This document shows positions 13,841 to 25,163 of a stretch of DNA of 64,000 nt, piece by piece (the first letter of the stretch is position 1; each line of letters opens with the position of its first letter). The position numbers and the translations under genes are program-made. The notes beneath the pieces were generated by a model. The model had not been told where the DNA came from, searched no databases, and saw only the letters and a program-made list of their open reading frames with translations. Origin of the DNA: Stomorhina lunata (lineage: Eukaryota; Arthropoda; Insecta; Diptera; Rhiniidae); contig OW121744.1 of the NCBI GenBank assembly GCA_933228675.1, forward strand, positions 93,580,885 to 93,644,884, given 5' to 3'.

Positions 13841-14940
13841 TAAATCTTATACCTCCGACAGCTTTACGTAAGAATACTTTTCTCTTTTGGGAATCACTTT
13901 TGTCTCTGATCGCTTTATAACAATTGGCCCATCATTCTATGAAGTCATGACACTGTGCGGCTGCATATAATATACAAAAGTATATTTTCAAATTTGTGTA
14001 TGAAAAAATTGTTATACGAGGTCAGTAAAAGGACATTACGTTTAAGTTTAAAAGCTTTAAAAGTTTTAGAGGTTAAATATAAACGTTTTTTAAAAGGTTT
14101 CTTTGTCTCTCCATCCAATTGGTTTTCAGACAATTTTCTGACAATTTTTGATTATTATTTCACTTTATGCACTTGCACCTTTAAAATACTAATATTAATT
14201 TAACCATACATTTAGTTACTATTTACATATAATTTTTAGCATATTTTTTGAATAAATAATAATATTTTTATATACCCCATAGATTTATGTACATAAAACA
14301 TTAAATTTTGCAAATAACAGCTGGAAGCTAAAAATGTTTATTTACCTTTAATAAATTTTATTCTTACCAGTATTTTATGGTTTAGTAAATTTTGCAAATA
14401 TTTACATAAAAGTATTAAGCTGAAAGCATATTTAAAATGTTTTTATTATTAATTACTTTAATTAAACCAAAATCCATTAAAATGAAGTTATAACCAATGA
14501 AAGTCATTAACAATTTGTGATTTTATTTTCTCTTTAAGTCTTAAATGCTATTAAGATATCATATCCTTGTGGTATTCATAAAAATTGTATTTCTTTATAT
14601 CTTGGTTCTTTTTCATTTAATTGTATTTAAAATAACATTTGCCAGGATATTTATACTCTTTTGTTGTAAGTTTTTATTTACAGTCACTTTTACACCAAAA
14701 AATGCAAAAAAAATAACGAAAACATAACAACAACAAAAACGAAAAGGAATTACCCCAAAATGCATTTTGCCATGTTAAAAGGAAACGGAAACAAAAAGAC
14801 ATTTGCATACTTTGTACACATTTATTGTAACTTTTTTATAAGACATAGTTTTTGTTCTTTGTTTAATACCCTACGATACAACAGTATCTTAATCCAAGTT
14901 TATGTCATAATCTATGTCTTAGTCGATGACTTAGTCTATG
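13841..14940. other. Unique AT-rich stretch, no gene supported
   Basis: About 1.1 kb between arrays S5 and S6. Frames of 60 to 82 residues occur at 13955-14203, 14545-14727 and 14760-14951. They show no motif, and the last runs directly into satellite S6. I see no exon or RNA. Confidence 0.6.
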
Positions 14941-17592
14941 TGTTTCTATAGAAAACTTGTCCCAATGACAAGTTTTCTGTAGAAATCTTAACCAAATGAC
15001 AAATTTTCTAAAGAAAACTCTTCCCAGTGACAAATTTCCTAAAGAAACCTTCTCACAATAACAAATTTTTTTTTAGAAAACTTGTCCCAATGACAACTTA
15101 TCTATAGAAAATTTGTCCCAATGACAACTTTTCTATGGAAAACTTGTCCCAATGACAACTTTTTTATGGAAAACTTGTCCCAATGACAACTTTTCTATAG
15201 AAAACTTGTCCCAATGACAAGTTTTCTATAGAAAACTTGTCCCAACGACAAGTTTTCTATAGAAAACTTGTCCCAACGACAAGTTTTCTATAGAAAACTT
15301 GTCCCAATGACAAGTTTTCTATAGAAAACTTGTCCCAATGACAAGTTTTCTATAGAAAACTTGTCCCAATGACAAGTTTTCTATAGAAAACTTGTCCCAA
15401 TGACAAGTTTTCTATAGAAAACTTGTCCCAATGACAAGTTTTCTATAGAAAACTTGTCCCAATGACAAGTTTTCTATAGAAAACTTGTCCCAATGACAAG
15501 TTTTCTATAGAAAACTTGTCCCAATGACAATTTTTCTGTAGAAAACTTGTCCCAATGACAAGTTTTATATAGAAAACTTGTCCCAATGACAATTTTTCTA
15601 TAGAAAACTTGTCCCAATGACAATTTTTCTATAGAAAACTTGTCCCAATGACAATTTTTCTATAGAAAACTTGTCCCACTGACAATTTTTCTATAGAAAA
15701 CTAGTCCCACTGACAATTTTTCTATAGAAAACTTGTCCCACTGACAATTTTTCTATAGAAAACTTTTCCCACTGACAATTTTTCTATAGAAAACTTTTCC
15801 CACTGACAATTTTTCTATAGAAAACTTTTCCCACTGACAATTTTTCTATAGAAAACTTGTCCCACTGGCAATTTTTCTATAGAAAACTTGTCCCACTGAC
15901 AATTTTTATATAGAAAACTTGTCCCACTGACAATTTTTCTATAGAAAACTTGTCCCACTGACAATTTTTCTATAGAAAACTTGTCCCACTGACAATTTTT
16001 CTATAGAAAACTTGTCCCACTGACAATTTTTCTATAGAAAACTTGTCCCACTGACAATTTTTCTATAGAAAACTTGTCCCACTGACAATTTTTCTATAGA
16101 AAACTTGTCCCACTGACAATTTTTCTATAGAAAACTTGTCCCACTGACAATTTTTCTATAGAAAACTTGTCCCACTGACAATTTTTCTATAGAAAATTTG
16201 TCCCACTGACAATTTTTCTATAGAAAACTTGTCCCACTGACAATTTTTCTATAGAAAACTTGTCCCACTGACAATTTTGCTATAGAAAACTTGTCCCACT
16301 GACAATTTTTCTATAGAAAACTTGTCCCACTGACAATTTTTCTATAGAACACTTGTCTCACTGACAATTTTTCTATAGAAAACTTGTCCCACTGACAATT
16401 TTTCTATAGAAAACTTGTCCCACTGACAATTTTTCTATAGAAAACTTGTCCCACTGACAATTTTTCTATAGAAAACTTGTCCCACTTACAATTTTTCTAT
16501 AGAAAACTTGTCCAACTGACAATTTTTCTATAGAAAACTTGTCCCACTGACAATTTTTCTATAGAAAACTTGTCCCACTGACAATTTTTCTATAGAAAAC
16601 TTGTCCCACTTACAATTTTTCTATAGAAAACTTGTCCCACTGACAATTTTCCTATAAAAAACTTGTCCCACTGACAATTTTCCTATAGAAAACTTGTCCC
16701 ACTGACAATTTTCCTATAGAAAACTTGTCCCACTGACAATTTTCCTATAGAAAACTTGTCCCACTGACAATTTTCCTATAGAAAACTTATCCCACTGACA
16801 ATTTTCCTATAGAAAACTTGTCCCACTGACAATTTTCCTATAGAAAACTTGTCCCACTGACAATTTTCCTATAGAAAACTTGTCCCACTGACAATTTTCC
16901 TATAGAAAACTTGTCCCACTGACAATTTTCCTATAGAAAACTTGTCCCACTGACAATTTTTCTATAGAAAACTTGTCCCACTGACAATTTTTCTATAGAA
17001 AACTTGTCCCGCTGACAATTTTCCTATAGAAAACTTGTCCCACTGACAATTTTCCTATAGAAAACTTGTCCCACTGACAATTTTCCTATAGAAAACTTGT
17101 CCCACTGACAATTTTCCTATAGAAAACTTGTCCCACTGACAATTTTCCTATAGAAAACTTGTCCCACTGACAATTTTCCTATAGAAAACTTGTCCCACTG
17201 ACAATTTTCCTATAGAAAACTTGTCCCACTGACAATTTTCCTATAGAAAACTTGTCCCACTGACAATTTTCCTATAGAAAACTTGTCCCACTGACAATTT
17301 TCCTATAGAAAACTTGTCCCACTGACAATTTTCCTATAGAAAACTTGTCCCACTGACAATTTTCCTATAGAAAACTTGTCCCACTGACAATTTTCCTATA
17401 GAAAACTTGTCCCACTGACAATTTTCCTATAGAAAACTTGTCCCACTGACAATTTTCCTATAGAAAACTTGTCCCACTGACAATTTTCCTATAGAAAACT
17501 TGTCCCACTGACAATTTTCCTATAGAAAACTTGTCCCACTGACAATTTTTCTATAGAAAACTTGTCCCACTGATAACTTTTCTATAGAAAAC
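14941..17592 (+). repeat. Satellite array S6, 31-bp monomer
   Basis: Core TTTTCTATAGAAAA with 17-bp linkers, about 85 copies in sub-blocks. CTTGTCCCAATGACAAG occupies about 15180-15530; CTTGTCCCAATGACAAT follows to about 15660; CTTGTCCCACTGACAAT to about 16640. From about 16640 the core is changed to TTTTCCTATAG on one side, with a short return to the TTTTTCTATAG form near 16950-17010, then TTTTCC again to about 17530. The first ~200 bases are degenerate. Each sub-block looks like the footprint of a separate local expansion. Confidence 0.97.
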
Positions 17593-18689
17593 TAATACTA
17601 CAGCTGTACCTATAACTATTGCTCATAAAATAGGTTCGACTATATCTTTTGCATTTCGCTACTTTTTAAGGCTTTTAGTTTTCTCCTTATGTCACGTTTT
17701 TCTTAAAAGTTTACTTAAATACACATTTTAACGACTCTTTACAGAAAAAGTATTGAAAAACTCAACTATTGTCTTCAACAAAATTTTATTTAATATAAAC
17801 TTATATTATGACCAGCTTTTCATTTCTTTAATTTGTTTTTTCCCTTTTTTTTTGTGAAACACCACAAATATTTCAAAAAACAACATTAAGGACACCAACA
17901 GATATTTTTTTGTCATGTAAAACTTAATAAAAATTTACCACAATTTTATCATTTCGAAGGAAAAGCAAAAAAAAAAAAAACGAAATCAAAACGGAAAAGG
18001 CGAAAAGGGAAATGTTCACTAAATAACAAAACAGAGACAAGAAACATGCAAGTGGTCAAAATATTTGATATTAACATTTAATGGTAATTTTCTTTTCAAA
18101 TGCAGGAAAAAAAAAATATAGAAATTTAATTTTAATATAAATATTATTAATTTTATGGCAAAAATATTTATGGCTTGTGTCGTTTCCTTGACTCAACATC
18201 AGCTTTTCAATGTTCTCTGGTTTGCTATAAAAAAAAATCACTATTGTCTTCCTTTTGTTGGCAAATAGTTTAAGCAGCCACTTCCGGTATTTGTTGCGAA
18301 ACGGCAACGCAGCCGTTGCTTGCTAACAGTTAAAAGCCAACAGAAGCCATACACGTTCGTACTCGTTTAATGTATGATAATGTTGGTTAAACCGGAAATT
18401 ACAAACACTTTAAAAGCCATAAATCCCTTGTAAATGTGTGATAAACTATATTAAAGTGAAAAGCGGTTATAGTAGTAATAGATTAAGGTAAATTTAATAG
18501 AAACTTGTTTTTAAAGAAATGAAGACATTGAATATAAGCACGGGTCGGCGCAAAGAGAATAGAACAAAAAAATAGTCGTCAGAGTTGCCGTTTTTTATAC
18601 TTTTAACTAAAATCGGTATTTTTTTCAATGTATAGTTCTAACGTTTTAAATAGAAAAAGTCTTCTACTCCATTTTTTTTTTTATTTTTA
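17593..18689. other. Unique AT-rich stretch, no gene supported
   Basis: About 1.1 kb without tandem repeats. A 78-residue minus-strand frame at 18071-18307 has no recognisable domain. The stretch at 18290-18350 is less A/T-rich than its surroundings but shows no coding or RNA signature I can defend. Confidence 0.6.
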
Positions 18690-21600
18690 TCAAAAAATGT
18701 TTCTATAGAAAATTTTTGTATCAAAAATGTTTCTATACAAAATTTCTTTATCAAAAATTTTTCTATACAAAAGTTTGTTCTCGAAAATTTTTCTATAGAA
18801 ACTTTTTTTAACAAAAATTTTTCTATAGAAATTTGTTTTTTAAAAATGTTAATATAATTTTTTTTTATCAAAAATTTTTCTATAGAAAATTTTTTATCAA
18901 CAATTTTTCTATAAAAAATTTTCTTATCAAAAATTTTTCTATAAAAAATTGTCTTATCAAAAATTTTTCTATAGACAATTTTTTTATAAAAAATTTGTCT
19001 ATAGAAAATTTTTTTATCAAAAATTTTTCTATAGAAAATTTTTTCATCAAATATTTTTTTATAGAAAATTTTTTTATCAAATATTTTTCTATAGAAATTT
19101 TTTTTATCACAAAATTTTCTATAGAAATTTTTTTTATCCAATATTTTTCTATAGAAAATTATTTTATCAAAAAATTTTCTATAGAAAATTTTTTTATCAA
19201 ATATTTTTCTGTAGAAAATTTTTTTATCAAATATTTTTCTGTAGAAAATTTTTTTATCAAAAAATTTTCTATAGAAAATTTTTTTATTAAATATTATTCT
19301 ATAGAAAATTTTTTTATTAACAATTTCTATAGACAATTTTTTTATCAAAAATTTTCTATCGAAAATTTTTTTACCAAAAATTTTTCTATAGAATATTTTT
19401 TTTATCAAAAATGTTTGTAAAGAAATTTATTTTATCAAAAATGTTTTTATAGAAAAATTTTTGATAAAAAATTTTTAAATAGACAGTTTTTTATCAAAAA
19501 TTTTTCTATCGAAAATTATTTTATCAAAAATATTAATTTTCTATAGAAATTTTTTTTATCAAAATTTTTTCTATAGAAAAGTTTTTATCAATATTTTTCT
19601 ATAGAAATTTTTTTTATCAAAAATTTTTCTATAGGCAATTTTTTTATCAAAAATTTTTCTATAGAATTTTTTTTCATCAAAACATTTTCTATAGAAATTT
19701 TTTTTATTAAAAGTGTTTCTATAGAAAATTTTGTTATCAAAAATTTTTCTATAGAAATTTTTTTTTATCAAAAATGTTTCTAAGCAAAATTTTTTTATCA
19801 AAAATGTTTCTAAAAATTTTTTATCAAAAATATTAATTTTCTATAGAAATTTTTTTTATCAAAAATTTTTCTATAGAAAATTTTCTTATCAAAAATTTTT
19901 GTTTAGAAAATTTTTTATCAAAAATTTTTCTACTGACAGATTTTTTTATCAAAAATTTTTCAATAGAAATTTTTTTATTAAAAATTTTTCTATAGAAATT
20001 TTTTTTACCAAAAATTTTTCAATAGAAATTTTTTGATTTAAAATGTTTCTATTAAAAATTTTTTTTCAAAAATTTTTCTCTAGAAAATTTTTTTTATCCA
20101 AAATGTTTCTATGGAAAATTTTTTTTATAAAAAATGTTTTATAAAATTTTGTTTTAAAATGTTTTTATAGAAAATTTTTTGATAAAAAATTTTTCCATAA
20201 AAAATTTTTGTATATTTTTTTATAGAATATTTTTTATCAAAAATTTTTCTATAGACAATTTTTTTATTAAAAATTTTTCTTTAGAAAATTTTTTTATCTA
20301 AAATATTTCTATTAAAAAATTTTTGATCAAAAAATTTTTTATAGAAAAAACTTTGTCAAAAATTTTTCTATACAAAATTTTGCTCTCAAGAATTTTTCTA
20401 TAGAAAAGTTTTTTATCAAAAATTTTTCTATAGAAAATTTTGTTTATCAAAAATTTTTCAATAGAAAATTTTTTATCAAAAATTTTTTATAGAAAACTTT
20501 TTGATCAAAAATTTTTCTACAGAAAATTTTTTGAGCAAAAATTTTTCTATAGAAAATTTTTTGATCAAAAATTTTTCTATAGAAAATTTTTTGATCAAAA
20601 ATTTGTCTATAGAAAATTTTTTGATCAAAAAATTTTCTATAAAAAATTTTTTGATCAAAAAATTTTCTATAGAAAAAAAATTGTCAAAAATTTTTATATT
20701 CAAAATTTTGCTCTCAAAAATTTTTCTATAGAAAAGTTTTTTATCAAAAATTTTTCTATAGAAAATTTTGTTTTTCAAAAATTTTTCAATAGAATATTTT
20801 TTATCAAAAATTTTTTTATAGAAAACTTTTTGATCAAAAATTTTTCTATAGAAAACTTTTTGATCAAAAATTTTTCTATAGAAAACTTTTTGATCAAAAA
20901 TTTTTCTATAGAAAATTTTTTGAGCAAAAATTTTTCTATAGAAAATTTTTTGATCAAAAATGTTTCTATAGAAAATTTTTTGATCAAAAATTTGTCTATA
21001 GAAAATTTTTTGATCAAAAATTTGTCTATAGAAAATTTTTTGATCAAAAATTTGTCTATAGAAAATTTTTTCATCAAAAAATTTTCTATAGAAAAAAATT
21101 TGTCAAAAATTTTTATATTCAAAATTTTGCTCTCAAAAATTTTTCTATAGAAAAGTTTTTTATCAAAAATTTTTCTATAGAAAATTTTGTTTATCAAAAA
21201 TTTTTAAATAGAAAATTTTTTATCAAAAATTTTTTTATAGAAAACTTTTTGATCAAAAATTTTTCTATAGAAAATTTTTTGATCAAAAATTTTTCTATAG
21301 AAAATTTTTTGATCAAAAATTTTTCTATAGAAAATTATTTTTATCAAAAATATTAATTTTCTATAGAAATTTTTTTTTATCAAAATTTTTTCTATAGAAA
21401 AATTTTTTATCAATATTTTTCTATAAAAATTTTTTTTATCAAAAATTTTTCTATAGAAAATTTTTTTATCAAAAATTTTTCTATACAAATTTTTTTTTAT
21501 CAAAAAATTTTCTATAGAATTTTTTTTTATTAAAAGTGTTTCTATAGAAAATTTTGTTATCAAAAATTTTTCTATAGAAAATTTTTTTTATCAAAAATGT

Positions 21601-22911
21601 TTCTATGGAAAGTTTTTTTTATCAAAAATGTTTCAATTTTTTTTTTTATCAAAAATATTAATTTTCTGTAGAAAATTTTTTTATCAAAAATTTTGCTATA
21701 GAAAATTTTTTCATCAAATATTTTTTTATAGAAAATTTTTTTATCAAATATTTTTTGATAAAAAAAATTTTCTATAGAAAATTTTTTATCAAATAGTTTT
21801 CTATAGAATTTTTTTTTTCAAATAGTTTTCTATAGAAAATGTTTTTATCAACAATTTCTATAGACAACTTTTTTATCAAAAATTTTTCTATCGAAAATTT
21901 TTTACCAAAAATTTTTCTATACAATATTTTTTTTATCAAAACTGTTTGTAAAGAAAATTATTTTATCAAAAATGTTTTTATAGAAAAATTTTTGATAAAA
22001 AAATTTTAAAAAATGTTTATCAATAATTTTTCTATAGAAAATTATTTTATCAAAAATATTAATTTTCTATAGAAATTTTTTTATCAAAATTTTTCTATAG
22101 ACAATTTTTTTATCAAAAATTTTTCTACAGACAATTTTGTTTTTTTATCAAAAATATTAATTTTCTGTAGAAAATTTTTTTATCAAAATTTTTCTATAGA
22201 AAATTTTCTTATCAAAAATTTTTGTTTAGAAAATTTTTTATCAAAAATTTTTCTACTGACAAAATTTTTTATCAAAAATTTTTCAATAGAAATTTTTTTA
22301 TTAAAAATTTTTCTATAGAAATTTTTTTACCAAAAATTTTTCTATAGAAATTTTTTGATTCAAAATGTTTCTATAGAAAATTTTTTTTTCAAAAATTTTT
22401 CTGTAGAAAAGTTTTTTACCAAAAATGTTTCTATAGAATTTTTTTTTTTTTATTAAAAATGTTTTATAAAATTTTGTTTTATCTAAAATGTTTTTATAGA
22501 AAATTTTTTGATCAAAAATTTTTCCATAGAAAATTTTTGTATCAAAATATTTTTTATAGAATATTTTTTATCAAAAATTTTTCTATAGACAATTTTCTTA
22601 TCAAAAATTTTTCTATAGAAAATTTTTTTATCTAAAATGTTTCTATTAAAAAATTTTTGATCAAAAAATTTTCTATAGAAAAAAATTTGTCAAAAATTTT
22701 TCTATGGAAAAGTTTTTTATCAAAAATTTTTCTATAGAAAATTTTGTTAATCAATAATTTTTCAAAAGAAAATTTTTTATCAAAAATTTTTTTATAGAAA
22801 ACTTTTTGATCAAAAATTTTTCTATAGAAAATTTTTTTTATCAAAAAATTTTTCATTAAAAAATTTTCTATAGAAAAATTTTTGATATACAAATTTTCTA
22901 TAGAATAACAT
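18690..22911. repeat. Satellite array S7, degenerate ~30-bp monomer
   Basis: The longest degenerate array, about 4.2 kb or roughly 140 monomers. The unit is TTTTCTATAGAAAA plus 16-bp linkers TTTTTTTATCAAAAAT or TTTTTTGATCAAAAAT. Monomers differ by many A/T run-length changes. Marker monomers show higher-order structure: GCTCTCAAAAATTTTTC recurs near 20707 and 21130 (and as a variant near 20385), and ATCAAAAATATTAATTTTC recurs near 19525, 19825, 21340, 21650, 22045 and 22150. Because 30 is a multiple of three and the core has no stop in several frames, open frames up to 256 residues appear on both strands (for example 18638-19408 minus and 20440-21150 plus). They are translated satellite, not genes. 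The right edge joins the inside of a family B element. Confidence 0.95.
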
Positions 22912-23075
22912 TATAAGTCCAAATGGGGAAACAGCTTAAATATATAAGTTTTGAGAAAATGTTTGTATGATGGCAAAATTTATTTGTCTTTATGCAGGAA
23001 AAAGAACACTTTTGACCATAGTGGCGAAAGGTATCGTATGGTCGGTCCTGACCGACTAAAGCACTTTCTTACTTG
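22912..23075 (+). mobile_element. Family B fragment B2 (3' end only)
   Basis: Only the last ~165 bases of family B are present: TAAGTCCAAATG, the GTATGATGGCAAAATTTA phrase, the subterminal repeat in altered form (GTGGCGAAAGGTATCG), the hairpin GTCGG-TCCTGA-CCGAC and the end CTTACTTG. The rest is replaced by satellite S7, which ends at the break. Confidence 0.9.
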
Positions 23076-23414
23076 CTTTTAAATCCTTTTAATTTATCTA
23101 TACAAAACTAGCACAACCAATAATTCTTAATTACAATAAAATAAAATTAATTTCTAAATTATTTATACATAATTTATTTAACAATTTAAATTATCTAAAT
23201 TTGTCATTTCGTAATTCATTATTTTCCACAAAATTGTAGCTGTCTAGGAATGCACGTAAATTTATTTAATGTGAGCCAATAGTAGAGGGGATCAAAAAAA
23301 TCTTTGGGGTGTTTTGAAAATTGTGTCGTTTTGAAAAAGTGTCGTTCGACTCGACAATACCTACCAGAAAAATGGTATAACATCCCAGAAACTTTTACTT
23401 TTTTTTTTGTCGCA
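23076..23414. other. Unique AT-rich stretch
   Basis: About 340 bases with no open frame or repeat. A CCCAGAAACTTTTAC motif at about 23384 resembles a family C terminal repeat and may be the far end of fragment C1. Confidence 0.5.
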
Positions 23415-23500
23415 GTGTGTTATTTATTCGAAGGGTATGTTGTAGTCATTACAAGGTAACCAGGTACCAGAGTACTTGTCATTACCAAAGTTTTGCTGGG
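23415..23500 (+). mobile_element. Family C end fragment C1
   Basis: Matches the right ~85 bases of family C copies C2 and C2b: TTATTTATTCG, GGTATGTTGTAGTC, TTACAAGGTAACCAG, then ATTACCAAAGTTTTGCTGGG, the terminal inverted repeat. The rest of the element is absent, or deleted down to the possible left repeat at 23384. Confidence 0.75.
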
Positions 23501-23901
23501 AAGGTAGCTTTTAGCTCCAGGCCATAATTTTGCCCATCTTTATGTTTAAACTAAATCATTACAACTAATACCATGACCACAGCTTTGACCAGAGATATGA
23601 GTACAGCTATGACTAGTGCTATGAACTAGCTATTACTTTATTTGGGCCATCCCAAATTTTTTGCATATCTCTGCCTAAATTTATATTTCACTAATTTATA
23701 ATCTAAATTTATTACTTTTTAGTTGGAATAAATTGTAAAAATTAACTAAAAATTTTACACTTGCACTTAACACAATGAGATAATAAATAAAAATGCATAA
23801 GCCAAACAAATTAAGGCCAAATCTTAAATATTTATAACATTATAAATTTTAAATAATTTTATGCTGGTTTAAGCACAAATGTTTAAACAAATACCAAATT
23901 T
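23501..23901. other. Unique stretch between family C copies
   Basis: About 400 bases of A/T-rich DNA. A short run at 23570-23630 repeats the motif TATGA-CTAGCTATGA-like words loosely, but I see no gene. Confidence 0.5.
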
Positions 23902-24139
23902 CCCAGCAAAACTTTTCATTACCAAGTAATGAGTTAAACAGCTAAACTATTGAACACGAACTACTTACTCATTCACTGATTAAGTCATTACATTAACATG
24001 GGGATGTCGTTGGAGGCAAGTACTTACCAATTGCAGAAAAGTAATGACTTGGGTAAGCAATTGGAAAACAACAACAAAAACTTTTTTGTTGTTGTATTTA
24101 AAAATATATATTTTGAAATGAAATACAAAATTTTTTTTG

Positions 24140-24212
24140 ATGACCCCATGAGGGCTCGAACCCAGACCCTCCGACTGCTAGGCAGAGACTCTTCCACTGA
24201 GCTACTTCATAT
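24140..24212 (-). pseudogene. tRNA-like segment in family C copy C2
   Basis: Read on the minus strand it has an A box TAGCTCAGTGG (complement of 24194-24204) and a B box GGTTCGAGCCC (complement of 24152-24162), spaced as in a tRNA. The anticodon loop CTAGCAG would give anticodon AGC (alanine). The acceptor and T stems pair poorly, so it is not a working tRNA gene. A SINE-like, tRNA-derived origin is the simplest reading. The same segment occurs in C3. Confidence 0.7.
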
Positions 24213-24385
24213 GTTGAAAACTTAGCAGCTTATAATTAATATAAACAATTTTTATTTTTAGATCCAAAATCATGTGACAATAACTTTGTTTTTCCCTGCT
24301 TTTTTTGCTTTGTTGTAATTTTTGAAAAAAAAATTTTATAAGATTTTTTGTAAATGTTTAATGCATTTAATAAACAATAAAGTTT

Positions 24386-25163
24386 TTATACCCTTCACCA
24401 CCATCGGTGGAAAGGGTATTATAAGTTTGTGCTGATGTATGTAACGCATAGAAATATTTGTCTTAGACCCACCTTTTAGTATACCAATAGACTTAGAATC
24501 ACTTTCTGAGTCGATTTAGCGATGTCCGTCCTTCCGTCCGTCTGGCTGGCTGGCTGGACCCCCATGCAAACCTTGTAATCAAACTACAGGTCGCAATTCC
24601 ACAGATAATTTGATGAAATTTTGTACAGATCATTTTTTTTGATAATGGGACCATGGCTATTGAAATTGGTCAAAATCGGTCTATTATTTATGGTACCTCC
24701 CATATTGGCCACATATATCAATATTTTTTTATGAAATTTAAAACAGATACTGCTTATGTGAACTAAAATCACTGTACCAAATTTCGTTGAAATCGGTCCA
24801 CATTTGACCATAGCTCCCATACAAATTCTTCTTTAAAAATGCACTAAATGAGACAAAAAAAAATCATTAAAACGCTCGTAAATCCAAAGATATTGAAAAT
24901 TTTGAGTCTATTTTTTGCATACATAATTTTTGTAACAACTGTTATCAATATGCCAAATTTCCACACGGTCCACATTTGACCCTAGCTCTCATATAAGTCC
25001 AAATGACGGAAACAGGTTAAATGTATACGTTTTGAGAAAATGTTTGTATGATGGCTAAATTTAGCAAATATTTGTCTTTATACATGAAAAATAACACCTT
25101 TGACCTTAGTGGTGAAGGGTATCGTATGGTCGGGCTTGACCGACTATAGCGCTTTCTTACTTG
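24386..25163 (+). mobile_element. Family B element copy B3 (Helentron-like)
   Basis: Full-length, about 778 bases. The 5' end is TATACCCTTCACCACC. A GTCCGTC/CTGG tetranucleotide tract lies near 24524-24556. The 3' subterminal repeat GTGGTGAAGGGTAT is at 25109-25122, the hairpin GTCGG-GCTTGA-CCGAC at 25129-25144 and the end CTTACTTG at 25156-25163. The paralogous copy C2b has the same flanking sequence uninterrupted (GTTTTTTTCAATT near 25951), so the insertion lies within a run of T's and made no obvious target duplication. Confidence 0.92.

Noticed and set aside
14941..17592. CRISPR-like look: short palindromic repeat at regular spacing
   Set aside because: The sequences between repeats are identical or nearly so, not unique spacers. 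There is no leader or cas gene and the DNA is eukaryotic. These are satellites.
18638..19408. 256-residue open frame (and similar frames at 18833-19420, 20440-21150, 20775-21197)
   Set aside because: Purely translated 30-bp satellite, open on both strands, with no start context and no conservation beyond the DNA repeat.
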